Shown: positions 8,162-17,291, counted from the first letter of the stretch. The stretch: DNA of 64,000 nt from JABWAJ01 sp038323375 (GCA_038323375.1 JBBQGV010000017.1:8790-72789); one strand, 5' to 3'. A program made the numbers and translations. Notes: a model not told the origin generated them from the letters alone.

Positions 8162-9922
8162 ATGAAAAAGTTTTTTTATTTCCTCTTTCTGAGCTTAGCG
8201 CTCGCCTCCTGTCATAAAGACATAAACGAGACCACCATCATCGAAGATGTTTATACGCCACCGGTGATCAAAATCAATGGCAACATCGCCGGTCTGGTCG
8301 TCAATGAAACCGGCGACCCCATTGAAGGCGCAACAGTCCGTGTAGGCGACCAACAACTGCAAACCGGCTCGGGTGGTTACTTCATTTTCCGCAACATCGT
8401 GCTGAACGCCAACGGCACTTTCATCAAAGTAGACCAACAGGGTTATTTTCACGCTTCGCGCCGGTTCTATCCGAAGCTGAACGCGACGAACTACACCACG
8501 CTTACCCTGATGACCAAAAACAATACGGGTCAGGTCAACGCCACTACGGGCGGCACGGTGAACGTACAGGGCGGTGCTACCGTTAAATTGCCGGCCAACG
8601 GCATCGCAAAAACAGATGGCACCCTTTATACCGGACAGGTACAAGTAGCAGCACGCTGGTTGGATCCAACCGCAGACAACCTGACCGACATCATGCCCGG
8701 CAACCTCCATGCCATTAACAACCGGCAGGAAGAAGTGGCGCTGGCTACTTATGGGATGATGGCCGTAGAACTCACCGGAACAGACGGCTCGCGCCTCAAC
8801 CTCGCTTCCGGCTCTAAAGCAGAATTGACCATTCCAATCCCCAGCCAACTCCAAAACAGCGCGCCCAACGAAATTCCGCTCTGGCATTTTGACGAAGCCA
8901 CCGGCCTATGGCGCGAAGAAGGTTTTGCCATCAGACAAGGCAACGTTTATGTCGGCGAAGTAAGCCATTTCTCTTTCTGGAACTGGGACGTACCTTATCC
9001 TTTGGTCAACATTGAAGGCACCATTTTGTCGCCGGGCGGCAATCCACTGAGTAATGTCTGGCTGCGGGTAACTGTACTTGGCACCGTTGTTACCGGTTAT
9101 GGCACCGTTGACGGCAACGGGTATTTCAACGGAGGCGTGCCAGCCGGTCAGGCGCTGTTGCTGGAAGCCATTGATGCTTGTGGCCAGGTCGTGCTTTCCG
9201 AAAACATCGGCCCTTTCAGTAGCGACACCAACCTCGGTAACCTCACGGCTGATTCCGGCAGTACCTTTAACTACACCACCTTAACTGGTTCTATGGTCAA
9301 TTGCGATAACGAACCGGTGGCCAATGGCATTTTTAGGGTTTGCCGGAACAACAACTGTAATTTTGTAGCCACAGGCGCTGACGGCAGTCTGGATGTGACG
9401 ATGGCTTATTGTGGTTCAGGCGACATTACCGTTACCGCTTACGACTTCGATGCGCAACTCCAAAGCGTTACTCAAACCTATACCGCAGCCGGAACCATCA
9501 ACGTTGGAGCCTTTGCCGCCTGCGCGTCGCAAATTACTGAGTTCATTCGCTTGGACATCAACGGCGATGAAGAAATCTATCCATTCCCGTACTCCTATGG
9601 CCAGCCGGGTACGCTCCGCTATATTGCAGCATTCGCTCAGGATTCCAGCTATACGTTCAATTTGACCTTTCCGGTAGGCGCTCCCGGCTCTTACACCGGC
9701 ACGGGCGTAGGGTTCCAGAGCTATCAACTGGAGCCGTCTTTCTTTTGGGGAGAGTGCCAAAATCCATGCAGCGATGTGACCGTCAATGTAACCGAGTTCG
9801 GTAACGTTGGCGAGTTCATCCGCGGTACCTTCAGCGGCAACGTTGATTTTTTTAGCGACAACCTGCAAGTCTTCCCTAATTTACCTGTAAGTGGCGAGTT
9901 TGCGGTGATACGAACACAATAA
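8162..9922 (+). CDS. Surface or periplasmic lipoprotein with carboxypeptidase-regulatory-like domains
   Basis: 586 residues. MKKFFYFLFLSLALASC is a lipoprotein signal with the lipobox ending at Cys17. Residues about 40-120 form a carboxypeptidase-regulatory-like beta-sandwich (GLVVNETGDPIEGATVRVGD, then GSGGYFIFRNI). A similar unit follows at about 285-350 (EGTILSPGGNPLSNVWLRVT). The C-terminal region has many Cys and aromatic residues but no recognisable enzyme. The ECF sigma gene follows after 49 bp and its membrane partner overlaps that gene, so this lipoprotein is probably part of the same envelope-sensing operon. What it senses is unknown. Confidence 0.75.
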   Translation: MKKFFYFLFLSLALASCHKDINETTIIEDVYTPPVIKINGNIAGLVVNETGDPIEGATVRVGDQQLQTGSGGYFIFRNIVLNANGTFIKVDQQGYFHASRRFYPKLNATNYTTLTLMTKNNTGQVNATTGGTVNVQGGATVKLPANGIAKTDGTLYTGQVQVAARWLDPTADNLTDIMPGNLHAINNRQEEVALATYGMMAVELTGTDGSRLNLASGSKAELTIPIPSQLQNSAPNEIPLWHFDEATGLWREEGFAIRQGNVYVGEVSHFSFWNWDVPYPLVNIEGTILSPGGNPLSNVWLRVTVLGTVVTGYGTVDGNGYFNGGVPAGQALLLEAIDACGQVVLSENIGPFSSDTNLGNLTADSGSTFNYTTLTGSMVNCDNEPVANGIFRVCRNNNCNFVATGADGSLDVTMAYCGSGDITVTAYDFDAQLQSVTQTYTAAGTINVGAFAACASQITEFIRLDINGDEEIYPFPYSYGQPGTLRYIAAFAQDSSYTFNLTFPVGAPGSYTGTGVGFQSYQLEPSFFWGECQNPCSDVTVNVTEFGNVGEFIRGTFSGNVDFFSDNLQVFPNLPVSGEFAVIRTQ

Positions 9923-9971
9923 GCACTTAATACTATGTGTCTTTATTATCTTCACCTCTAAAACCATTCTC

Positions 9972-10508
9972 TTGACTGAGCATGAAATCATACGAGGTTG
10001 TAAACAAGGAGTAACGCTCTACCAGCGCACACTGGTAGAGCGTTACTCCCCCATGTTGTTTACCGTAGCAAGGCGCTATGGCCGCGACCGCCATGCCGCA
10101 GAAGATGTTTTGCAGGATGCCTTGATGAAAATCTTCCGCGCCATTCCGAAATACGAACCAACGGGTTCTTTCGAGGCTTGGATGCGCCGCATTGTGGTCA
10201 CTACCGCTTTGCAGGCTTTAGACAAGAGCTGGCACCAGCGGGAGTCCGGCAACTTAGATTATGCAGAAGAACCGGTTGCGCCCCCTGACATCTATGCCCG
10301 AATGGGTGCCGAAGAACTGCTGCAACTGATCGCTAAGCTTCCCGATGGCTTTCGCCAAATTTTTAACCTGCACATTATTGAACAGTATCCACACACTGAA
10401 ATTGCTGTCTTGCTGGGCATTACGGAAAGCACGTCGCGGTCTCAACTCACACGCGCCAGATGCTTATTGCAAAGCATGATTGCGGAACGGGAAAAAGTTA
10501 AGATATGA
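9972..10508 (+). CDS. ECF-type RNA polymerase sigma factor
   Basis: 178 residues starting at TTG 9972 (MTEHEIIRGCKQG); there is no in-frame ATG before the conserved region 2. Region 2 spans about residues 20-85 (SPMLFTVARRYGRDRHAAED, ALMKIFRAIPKY, FEAWMRRIVVTTALQ). Region 4 is at about 115-170 (LIAKLPDGFRQIFNLHIIEQ, EIAVLLGITESTSRSQLTRA). It should redirect RNA polymerase to envelope-response promoters. The stop overlaps the next start in ATGA, so the downstream membrane protein is translationally coupled and probably its regulator. The 5' coding part contains the perfect hairpin at 10008-10049. Confidence 0.9.
   Translation: MTEHEIIRGCKQGVTLYQRTLVERYSPMLFTVARRYGRDRHAAEDVLQDALMKIFRAIPKYEPTGSFEAWMRRIVVTTALQALDKSWHQRESGNLDYAEEPVAPPDIYARMGAEELLQLIAKLPDGFRQIFNLHIIEQYPHTEIAVLLGITESTSRSQLTRARCLLQSMIAEREKVKI
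10008..10049 (+). promoter_or_regulatory. Perfect 18-bp hairpin inside the start of the sigma factor gene
   Basis: GGAGTAACGCTCTACCAG (10008-10025) and its exact reverse complement (10032-10049) flank a 6-base loop. It begins 36 bases after the TTG start, inside codons 13-26. So long a perfect stem is unusual in coding sequence and could hinder early translation or mRNA decay. Confidence 0.55.
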
Positions 10509-12034
10509 ATGAGCAAAACTTTGACAATCAAATAAGAGACAGTTTGGGGGATTATCCCTCCAAATTGGACACTGGCGCGCTCTGGAAGTACTTGGAGCCA
10601 CAACTCGCTGCCGATAAAAAACGCCGCCGGGGTATTTTTTGGTGGTGGAGTGGTGCCGGAGTATTGTTGGCACTTGGGGCATGGGCATGGTTTGCACTCC
10701 AAAACCCGCAGTCGCTTTCTTCTGCTTCTGACATGGCCATTGAAAACCAAACAGCAACGCAATTGCCGGAAACAACAGCTTCTGGTATCCAACCTGCTGA
10801 CGACGTTGCAGGCGAAGCAACCAACACCCCTGCAGGCCAGGCTGAACGGACAGTTGCAGTTGCAAAAGAAACCATGGCAACGACGCTGCGACAAACCCCG
10901 GAGCAGCAGGTTGCTAAGCTTCCAAAATCAACTCCCAAACCTGGCTCAAAACGCAATTTGCCGCAAGCAACTACTTTTAAACAGCTAATGCGGCCAGCAT
11001 CCGGCCACGCTCCAGCCCCGACGAATCGCATGGCTTCTGAACCGGCAAGTCCGGTTGTTTTCGCAGCCGATCCGAAATCTGGCACCGGTGCTGTGCGGGA
11101 ACCTGGGTTTGTCCATAAGGAAGAAACGAAGGTTATCGCCCAACAGGAAAATTCACAAACAAATGGTGCAAGCAGCAGCGCCGTTGTGGAGCAAACCCCA
11201 GCCATCACCCCTTTGTCTCCCTTAGCCTGGCTGGAACTTAAATCTTTGTTGACAACGGATGAAATACCGCCCCTGCTTCAGGTTGGCACCACAAAACCCC
11301 GAAAAAAGGCAGCCAAAACCGATTTACTGCTCCGACCCAATTTTGAAATCGGATACGCGTTCAAAACGCTGGAGGGTCGCTCCTATCTTGACTCGGTGCC
11401 AAACAACAACCTTTTACAGGCTCGCCGCGAATCGGAAGCAGCGCTGGAGTACCTGCATGCCAACCTCTTGCTGGGTGGCCACCACTCGGGCTGGTACGCA
11501 CTCACCGGGCTGGGCTACACCCGCATCACAGAGCGGTTCTCTTTTGCCACCGACCGCACAGAACGGGATAGTGTAGAGGGCATTACCGAAATTTACATCA
11601 ATGCCCAGGGAGATTCTTCCTTCACGCAAGGCTTGGTGGAGCGTACCCGGCACATCAGCTACCGCAAACGCACTTACAGCAGTTATACGCTGTTGGATGT
11701 GCCGCTGATCGCGGGATATGAGTGGGAAAAAGACCGTTGGTCATTTGGCGCCGAAGCCGGCGTTTTTCTCAATATTTCCATGAAAGCCAAAGGTGATGCA
11801 CTCGATTTCAATAACGACTTCACCCGATTGGAACACACCGACTGGTTTAAGCCGAGTATCGGGATCAGCTATTACGGCAGTTTGCGAATCGGTTATGCCA
11901 TAGATGAGAAAACGAGGATTTCGCTCGGACCAACTTTTCGCTATGTGCCGGATATTGCAGACCCGGACACCAACGACTTTAAGCAAAATTATGGCCTTTT
12001 GGGGCTGAATCTGGGCATTGCCCGGCGATTTTAA
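10505..12034 (+). CDS. Sigma-linked single-helix membrane protein with C-terminal beta-barrel-like domain
   Basis: 509 residues; the start overlaps the sigma stop (ATGA). Residues 1-43 are a polar, probably cytoplasmic segment (MNEQNFDNQIRDSLGDYPSK) ending in KKRRR. Residues 44-65 form a Trp-rich membrane helix (GIFWWWSGAGVLLALGAWAW). Residues about 66-255 are a Pro/Thr/Ala/Gln-rich linker. The rest has alternating strands typical of an outer-membrane barrel (HANLLLGGHHSGWYALTGLG, FGAEAGVFLNISM, SIGISYYGSLRIGYAI) and ends in Phe (GLNLGIARRF). By position it is likely the anti-sigma or sensor of the ECF factor; no classical zinc anti-sigma motif is visible. A protein crossing from inner to outer membrane is an inference. 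Confidence 0.65.
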   Translation: MNEQNFDNQIRDSLGDYPSKLDTGALWKYLEPQLAADKKRRRGIFWWWSGAGVLLALGAWAWFALQNPQSLSSASDMAIENQTATQLPETTASGIQPADDVAGEATNTPAGQAERTVAVAKETMATTLRQTPEQQVAKLPKSTPKPGSKRNLPQATTFKQLMRPASGHAPAPTNRMASEPASPVVFAADPKSGTGAVREPGFVHKEETKVIAQQENSQTNGASSSAVVEQTPAITPLSPLAWLELKSLLTTDEIPPLLQVGTTKPRKKAAKTDLLLRPNFEIGYAFKTLEGRSYLDSVPNNNLLQARRESEAALEYLHANLLLGGHHSGWYALTGLGYTRITERFSFATDRTERDSVEGITEIYINAQGDSSFTQGLVERTRHISYRKRTYSSYTLLDVPLIAGYEWEKDRWSFGAEAGVFLNISMKAKGDALDFNNDFTRLEHTDWFKPSIGISYYGSLRIGYAIDEKTRISLGPTFRYVPDIADPDTNDFKQNYGLLGLNLGIARRF

Positions 12035-12044
12035 ATATACAACT

Positions 12045-13016
12045 ATGAAAGCCGTCATCATCACCACGCCCGGCGCACCCTCCGTGCTGCAACTCGAGGA
12101 ACGAGCCATGCCGGAAATTGGCGCGAACGAAGTTTTAATCCGCGTCAAAGCTGCCGGGGTCAACCGACCCGATGTTGCCCAACGCATGGGGCATTATCCG
12201 GCGCCTTCCGGAGCGCCGCAGGACATTCCGGGATTGGAAGTGGCGGGCGTGGTTGAGGAATGCGCAGCGGGAGTTGCCCAATGGAAGAAGGGCGACGGGG
12301 TGTGTGCATTGCTTGCAGGCGGTGGTTATGCAGAATACGTGGCCGTAGATGCGGGGCAGTGCTTGCCAATTCCGAAAGGGTTCAGTGCGATAGAAGCTGC
12401 GGGATTGCCCGAAACCGTTTTTACAGTCTGGCACAACGTCTTTCAAAGGGGGCGCCTGCAAGCCGGGGAAACCTTGCTGGTACACGGTGGGAGCAGCGGT
12501 ATCGGCATCACGGCGATTCAATTGGCCAAAGCATTTGGCGCAAAGGTACTTACCACAGTAGGCTCAAATGAAAAAGGGCAGGCTTGTCTGGAATTGGGTG
12601 CAGACGGGTTTGTCAATTACAAAACGCAGGATTTTGAAACCGCCTTCGCCGAAGCTGGCGTTGAGGTAATTTTAGATATGGTTGGCGGCGATTATTTTGA
12701 TAAGAACCTGAACATTTTGAAGCCCGATGGACGCTTGGTCTACATCAATGCCATGCACGGCAACTCGGTGAACCTGAACATCATGAAAATGATGCTGAAA
12801 CGAATTACCATCACCGGAAGTACATTGCGGGCCAGGGATGTTGCTTTTAAAACAGCACTGGCAGCGGATCTACTCAAAAACGTATGGCCTGTTTTAGAAA
12901 ATGGAAAATTTAAACCAGTCGTGTTTGCTACTTTCCCTTTTTCAGCAGCCGCTCAGGCACATGAGTTGATGGAAAGCAGCCAGCATATTGGGAAAATTAT
13001 TTTGGTGAACGAGTAG
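12045..13016 (+). CDS. NAD(P)H-quinone oxidoreductase, zinc-free MDR family
   Basis: 323 residues from ATG 12045 (MKAVIITTPGAPSVLQLEER), 10 bp after the previous stop. The N-terminal GroES-like fold (NEVLIRVKAAGVNRPDVAQR) is followed by the Rossmann motif VHGGSSGIGITAIQLAKAFG, where the nucleotide binds. The catalytic zinc Cys/His pattern of alcohol dehydrogenases is absent, which places it with quinone reductase/zeta-crystallin/PIG3-type enzymes. These reduce quinones or enones with NADPH in the cytoplasm. It converges on the antirepressor gene at 13031. Confidence 0.88.
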   Translation: MKAVIITTPGAPSVLQLEERAMPEIGANEVLIRVKAAGVNRPDVAQRMGHYPAPSGAPQDIPGLEVAGVVEECAAGVAQWKKGDGVCALLAGGGYAEYVAVDAGQCLPIPKGFSAIEAAGLPETVFTVWHNVFQRGRLQAGETLLVHGGSSGIGITAIQLAKAFGAKVLTTVGSNEKGQACLELGADGFVNYKTQDFETAFAEAGVEVILDMVGGDYFDKNLNILKPDGRLVYINAMHGNSVNLNIMKMMLKRITITGSTLRARDVAFKTALAADLLKNVWPVLENGKFKPVVFATFPFSAAAQAHELMESSQHIGKIILVNE

Positions 13017-13030
13017 TAGGGGGATTTGCC

Positions 13031-13846
13031 TTATCCCCACGCCGCCAAAACCCCTGTCTTTTCTAAGCTCCGAACTTCCTTCGCCACATTTACCTCCGCT
13101 TCCGGCATAAAATTCATCGCAGCATTGCGGTCGTCGAAGATATCCACCTGCATTTCCTGGGCAAAGCTTTTGGCAACGTCGCCAATGTAGCGCGCGTAGC
13201 GTTCCGTTTTGCCCATTGCCATAAACAGGTCAATGACGGCGGTGCGGACAATTTCGTATTTATCGAGGTGGATGAGCATTTCGCGCTGCGATTTTCCGCG
13301 TGCGGTTTTGCCCAGCGCTTTCATTTGCTCGCGCAAAGACTCAGCCGAGTACCCTAAGATTTCAGCCCGGTGTTTCCACCACTCAGCGGGATGGCTGCCG
13401 TCGTTTTGCGACGCATACACCTGTTGGTGCCCCCGTTCACAGGATTCCTGGCAGGAAACCAATCCCATTGCCCGAACGATGTCAATGATGGCCACCACTT
13501 GTTCTTTGTTGAGCAATTCGGCGCTTTCCACCCGGTCTTCCAAAGACACCAACAGGCGGGCATATTTTTGTTTGAACTTGCTGCGCGATTGTAAAACAAT
13601 CAGTTTGGCGAATTCGATGGAGAGGTAGTAATCTTCTACAACTAAGTTGCCTTTGATCGGGCGTTTTGCGTAATCCTGCATGCCAGCAGGTTTGCGGATG
13701 CCGTCCCGGAATTCATAAACATCACTCAACCACTTCTTTAGGTTCATACCATAGTGGTGATTGGGCAACTGAAGTACGTAATGAAGGTTGGTGGCCGTGA
13801 CCACTTTGGTTCCTTTTTTGCTGACCAGAATTTGCAGATCGCTCAT
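13031..13846 (-). CDS. AntA-like antirepressor-domain protein
   Basis: 271 residues. The start is set at ATG 13846 (MSDLQILVSKKGTKVVTATN) because the promoter lies at 13866-13896, downstream of the alternative ATG at 13876. Residues about 12-100 (VTATNLHYVLQLPNHHYGMN, then DYYLSIEFAKLIVLQSRSK and ARLLVSLEDR) resemble the AntA/AntB phage antirepressor domain. The C-terminal half has charged helices with HPAEWWKHRAEILGYS and KSQREMLIHLDKYEIVRTAV. Such proteins are found in prophages and also as isolated chromosomal genes; no other phage gene is near. A 9-bp inverted repeat across its -33 box suggests self-regulation. Confidence 0.55.
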   Translation of the reverse strand: MSDLQILVSKKGTKVVTATNLHYVLQLPNHHYGMNLKKWLSDVYEFRDGIRKPAGMQDYAKRPIKGNLVVEDYYLSIEFAKLIVLQSRSKFKQKYARLLVSLEDRVESAELLNKEQVVAIIDIVRAMGLVSCQESCERGHQQVYASQNDGSHPAEWWKHRAEILGYSAESLREQMKALGKTARGKSQREMLIHLDKYEIVRTAVIDLFMAMGKTERYARYIGDVAKSFAQEMQVDIFDDRNAAMNFMPEAEVNVAKEVRSLEKTGVLAAWG

Positions 13847-13865
13847 AACATGAACTATTTGAATA

Positions 13866-13896
13866 CAAATATACATAACTTGTTTTAAATTGTCAA
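13866..13896 (-). promoter_or_regulatory. Bacteroidetes-type promoter of the antirepressor gene
   Basis: On the minus strand TTG (13896-13894), 20 bases, then TATATTTG (13873-13866) fits TTG-N20-TAnnTTTG. Transcription would start near 13860, just upstream of the chosen ATG. Confidence 0.6.
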
Positions 13897-13908
13897 TACT
13901 TAAAACAA
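13880..13908. promoter_or_regulatory. Operator-like inverted repeat over the antirepressor -33 box
   Basis: TTGTTTTAA (13880-13888) and TTAAAACAA (13900-13908) are exact inverted repeats with an 11-base spacer that contains the -33 TTG. It is a plausible site for binding of a dimeric repressor. Confidence 0.45.
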
Positions 13909-14049
13909 AAAATTATAAAAAAATAAACACCGGTCAAACAAGCTGCCAGTACTGCGGGGGCTTGTTACCCACCTAATAATTCTGTCAATGGCCTACGAAC
14001 GGCAATTTTTTCTATTTTTACGGCACTGTACATACCTATTTCATTTACT

Positions 14050-16071
14050 ATGAAGCTGCTCAACAGATTACTGACCTACACAACCTTAGCTTCGCTGCTG
14101 CTGGCCGTGGCCTGCGTGCCGCGCAGCGAAGAAGCAATCCTGACCAATATCCGGATTGACCTCAAGGATCCGCTCTTCCGGAAAATCCACGACCTCCAGG
14201 ATCGCCATGCCTCAGACAGCCTGTATGCTTATTTTCGCCACGAGGATCCCTCTTACCGGTATCTTTCGGCGCTGGCTTTTGCTTCCATCCGCGACTCTGC
14301 GGCTTTAGACAGCCTCTATCCCTTGCTGGCTGACGTAATTGACGAGGTGCGCGCTGCTGCGGCATATTCGATCGGGCAGATTGGCAGCGCCCGGGCGCAA
14401 AACCAACTCATTGCGGCCTTCGACCGGCAGGACACGCTCGGGGCGTTTAATGGCGCAAATAGTGCGATCCTCGAAGCCATTGGAAAATGTGGCGACACGA
14501 CGGCCCTGAAGGCACTGAGCACCATCAACACCTATCAGCCGCACGACACGGCGCTGTTGCTGGGACAAGCGCGCGGGATATACCGGTTTGCACTGCGGAA
14601 TAAAATCAGCCGGGAAGGCACGGCACGCATGATCGCGCTGGCTTCCGACAAAAAGTACCCGGATCCGGCGCGTTTGGTTGCGGCCAACTACCTCCTGCGT
14701 GCCCGGGATGTGAAAATAGACAGCGTGGCAGCCATTCCGCTGATTACGGCTTTTGAAGAGGAGCCGAACGCCAACATCCGCATGGCCTTAGCCGTCGCTT
14801 TAGGCAAAGCGCGTACCCAAACGGCGCTGATGGCGCTTCGGGATCGCATGGCGAGCGAGCCGGACTACCGGGTGAAGTGCAACATCATTCGCGCCTTGAG
14901 CGACTTTCCTTATAAAAAAGCGCAGGCCGCCGTGCAGGGCGCGCTCACAGACGCAAACCTGCATGTCGCCGTTCGTGCGGCGCAATATTTTGTTGAAAAA
15001 GGAAAACCGGAGGACGCCGGGCTTTACTGGAAGTTAGCCAAAGATTCACTGCCCTGGCCGGTGCAGTTGGAGTTGTATGCTGCTGCAAATAAATACATGC
15101 CGGAAACTTTCGCCAAATACTTAGACGCCGTGAACAAAGAACTGCGGCTGCGCTTTGTGCAGGCGACAACACCACAAGTGAAGGCGGCAACGCTGCGCGC
15201 CCTCGCTCAATTTGGCTGGAACTACCGCTTCATTTTCCGCGAAGGCGCCAACCCGAACCAACATCTTGTGGTGCGCGCAGCGGCGATGGAAGCCCTTGCC
15301 GGCATTAGTTCGCGCCCCGATTTCAAAGCCTTTTTCGGCGCTAACCACCGTCGAATTGCCAAAGAATTGGCGATGCGTTTTAAAGAAGCGATTCGGGGTG
15401 GAGATCCCGGAATGATCGCAGTGGCGGCAACAGCGCTGCGGGAACCGGCCCGGGAGTATCCGTTGTATTTGGATACGTTGAAACACTTAGATTCCGCTTT
15501 GGCCAGATTGACCCTACCCCGTGAAATCGAAACCTATAACGAATTGAAACAAACCATAGACTATCTGCGGGGTCGCAAAGCTTCGCCGCCGAAGAAGGTG
15601 GACTACAACCACCCGATTGCCTGGTCTATGCTGGAGAGCCTGAGCGCCCAGCCGGAAGCCGTCATCACCACGGCGCGCGGTGAAATCCGCATCCGGTTAA
15701 TGCCGGAGGAAGCGCCCGGTTCGGTGGCCAATTTTGTACAATTGACTAAAGATGGCTTTTTTAAGGACAAAAATTTCCACCGCGTGGTCGCCAATTTTGT
15801 CATCCAGGGCGGCTGCCCGCGCGGCGACGGCTATGGAAGTCTCGACTATACCATCCGCTCTGAACTGGCCCCGCTCAATTACGACGACGAGGGCTACGTC
15901 GGTATGGCCTCGGCGGGCAACCATACAGAAGGCACGCAGTTTTTCATCACCCATTCGCCGACGCCGCATTTGGATGGAAACTACACCATTTTTGGGAAAG
16001 TCATTTCCGGAATGGAAACGGTACACCAGATTCGGGTGGGAGATTTGATTACGCAGGTAACTGTTAAATAG
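14050..16071 (+). CDS. HEAT-repeat lipoprotein with C-terminal cyclophilin peptidyl-prolyl isomerase
   Basis: 673 residues. MKLLNRLLTYTTLASLLLAV then AC is a lipoprotein signal. Residues about 35-490 are helical HEAT-type repeats (VRAAAAYSIGQIGSARAQNQ, IRMALAVALGKARTQTAL). Residues about 535-670 are a cyclophilin domain: AVITTARGEIRIRLMPEEAP, FHRVVANFVIQGGCPRGDG, GTQFFITHSPTPHLDGNYTI and FGKVISGME contain the active-site Arg, Phe, Gln and His region. It would act as an envelope-bound folding catalyst for exported proteins, with the HEAT part as a docking scaffold. The fusion is known in Bacteroidota but its clients are not. gcvT follows after 14 bp. Confidence 0.87.
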   Translation: MKLLNRLLTYTTLASLLLAVACVPRSEEAILTNIRIDLKDPLFRKIHDLQDRHASDSLYAYFRHEDPSYRYLSALAFASIRDSAALDSLYPLLADVIDEVRAAAAYSIGQIGSARAQNQLIAAFDRQDTLGAFNGANSAILEAIGKCGDTTALKALSTINTYQPHDTALLLGQARGIYRFALRNKISREGTARMIALASDKKYPDPARLVAANYLLRARDVKIDSVAAIPLITAFEEEPNANIRMALAVALGKARTQTALMALRDRMASEPDYRVKCNIIRALSDFPYKKAQAAVQGALTDANLHVAVRAAQYFVEKGKPEDAGLYWKLAKDSLPWPVQLELYAAANKYMPETFAKYLDAVNKELRLRFVQATTPQVKAATLRALAQFGWNYRFIFREGANPNQHLVVRAAAMEALAGISSRPDFKAFFGANHRRIAKELAMRFKEAIRGGDPGMIAVAATALREPAREYPLYLDTLKHLDSALARLTLPREIETYNELKQTIDYLRGRKASPPKKVDYNHPIAWSMLESLSAQPEAVITTARGEIRIRLMPEEAPGSVANFVQLTKDGFFKDKNFHRVVANFVIQGGCPRGDGYGSLDYTIRSELAPLNYDDEGYVGMASAGNHTEGTQFFITHSPTPHLDGNYTIFGKVISGMETVHQIRVGDLITQVTVK

Positions 16072-16085
16072 ACAATTAAAGTTTA

Positions 16086-17192
16086 ATGAAAAGCACACCA
16101 CTGACCAATCGCCATCTATCGCTTGGCGCAAAAATGGCCGAATTCGCAGGCTACAACATGCCCATTTCCTACGCTGGCATCAAAGAAGAACATTTTGCCG
16201 TGCGCAATGGGGTAGGGGTTTTCGATGTGTCGCACATGGGCGAATTTATCGTGCGGGGAAAAGAAGCGCTGGCTTTGATCCAAAAAGTGACCTCCAACGA
16301 CGCGTCCAAATTACAAATCGGACAAGCCCAATACTCCTGCCTGCCCAACCTCACCGGCGGCATCGTGGACGACTTGCTGGTTTACCGGTTGCCGGAAAAC
16401 ATGAGTTCCGAAAGCGAACCGGCTTTTATGTTGGTGGTGAACGCTTCTAACATTGAAAAAGACTGGAACTGGATCAGCGAACACAATACGTTCGATGCGC
16501 AGATGATCAATATTTCGGAGCAAACAGGGCTGCTGGCCGTGCAGGGGCCGCGGGCAACCGAAGTGCTGCAAAAGCTGACCGATGTAGATCTGAATAGCAT
16601 CAAATATTACCATTTCGAAAAAGGCCGCATGGCGGGTATTGACAAGGTACTCATCTCGGCTACCGGCTATACCGGCGCAGGAGGTTTCGAATTGTATGTC
16701 GCGTCGGAGCACACGGAAGCGCTCTGGGATGCCGTATTTGAGGCCGGAAAAAACCTCGACATCAAGCCGGTGGGCTTGGGCGCACGCGATACGCTGCGAC
16801 TCGAAATGGGTTTTTGCCTGTACGGCAACGACATTGACGATACCACCTCGCCCATCGAAGCGGGCCTGAAATGGATCACCAAACTTCAAAAGAGGGATTT
16901 CAATTCTTCCGAAATTTTCAAACGTCAGGTAGCGGAAGGTGTTGGCCGCAATTTGGTCGCTTTTGTGGTGGAAGACCGCCGGGTGCCGCGCCACGGTTAC
17001 CCGATTGAAGACGCTGCGGGCAATGTAATTGGCGAAGTGACCTCCGGCACGCAGTCTCCTTCGCTCGATCTTCCAATCGGTATGGGCTATGTGCAACACG
17101 CTTTTGCAGCGCCCGACACCGCCATTTTTGTAGTTGCCGGTCAAAAAAAGCTGGCTGCCAAAGTAGTAAAGTTGCCTTTTTACAAAGAATAG
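16086..17192 (+). CDS. gcvT: Aminomethyltransferase, T-protein of the glycine cleavage system
   Basis: 368 residues, normal for the family. MKSTPLTNRHLSLGAKMAEF, then GYNMPISYAGIKEEHFAVRN and GVFDVSHMGEF, are the conserved folate-binding start. KVLISATGYTGAGGFELYVA, then GLGARDTLRLEMGFCLYGND, are further hallmarks. T-protein moves the methylene of aminomethyl-lipoyl H-protein to tetrahydrofolate and releases ammonia. The other glycine cleavage genes (gcvP, gcvH) are not in the window. Only 14 bp separate it from the cyclophilin gene, so there is no space for a glycine riboswitch. Confidence 0.95.
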   Translation: MKSTPLTNRHLSLGAKMAEFAGYNMPISYAGIKEEHFAVRNGVGVFDVSHMGEFIVRGKEALALIQKVTSNDASKLQIGQAQYSCLPNLTGGIVDDLLVYRLPENMSSESEPAFMLVVNASNIEKDWNWISEHNTFDAQMINISEQTGLLAVQGPRATEVLQKLTDVDLNSIKYYHFEKGRMAGIDKVLISATGYTGAGGFELYVASEHTEALWDAVFEAGKNLDIKPVGLGARDTLRLEMGFCLYGNDIDDTTSPIEAGLKWITKLQKRDFNSSEIFKRQVAEGVGRNLVAFVVEDRRVPRHGYPIEDAAGNVIGEVTSGTQSPSLDLPIGMGYVQHAFAAPDTAIFVVAGQKKLAAKVVKLPFYKE

Positions 17193-17228
17193 ACCCGTTT
17201 TTGTAAACTAAACCGCGCGAAAGTTCTT

Positions 17229-17236
17229 TAATTTTG
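17229..17236 (+). promoter_or_regulatory. -7 box of the GbsR-type regulator gene
   Basis: TAATTTTG fits TAnnTTTG. It ends one base before the upstream ATG (17238), so that ATG could not be in the transcript. This supports a start at 17292. No well-spaced -33 box is present. Confidence 0.5.
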
Positions 17237-17291
17237 CATGACAATATTTTCAATCACTTCTGAAACTTTTGGCGTCGGAGGAAGTCATAGT

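Noticed and set aside
16072..16085. Glycine riboswitch before gcvT
   Set aside because: Only 14 bases separate gcvT from the preceding gene, far too short.
17238..17291. Upstream start of the GbsR-type regulator
   Set aside because: A -7 promoter box ends at 17236, so this ATG would lie before the transcript start; conserved sequence begins at 17292.
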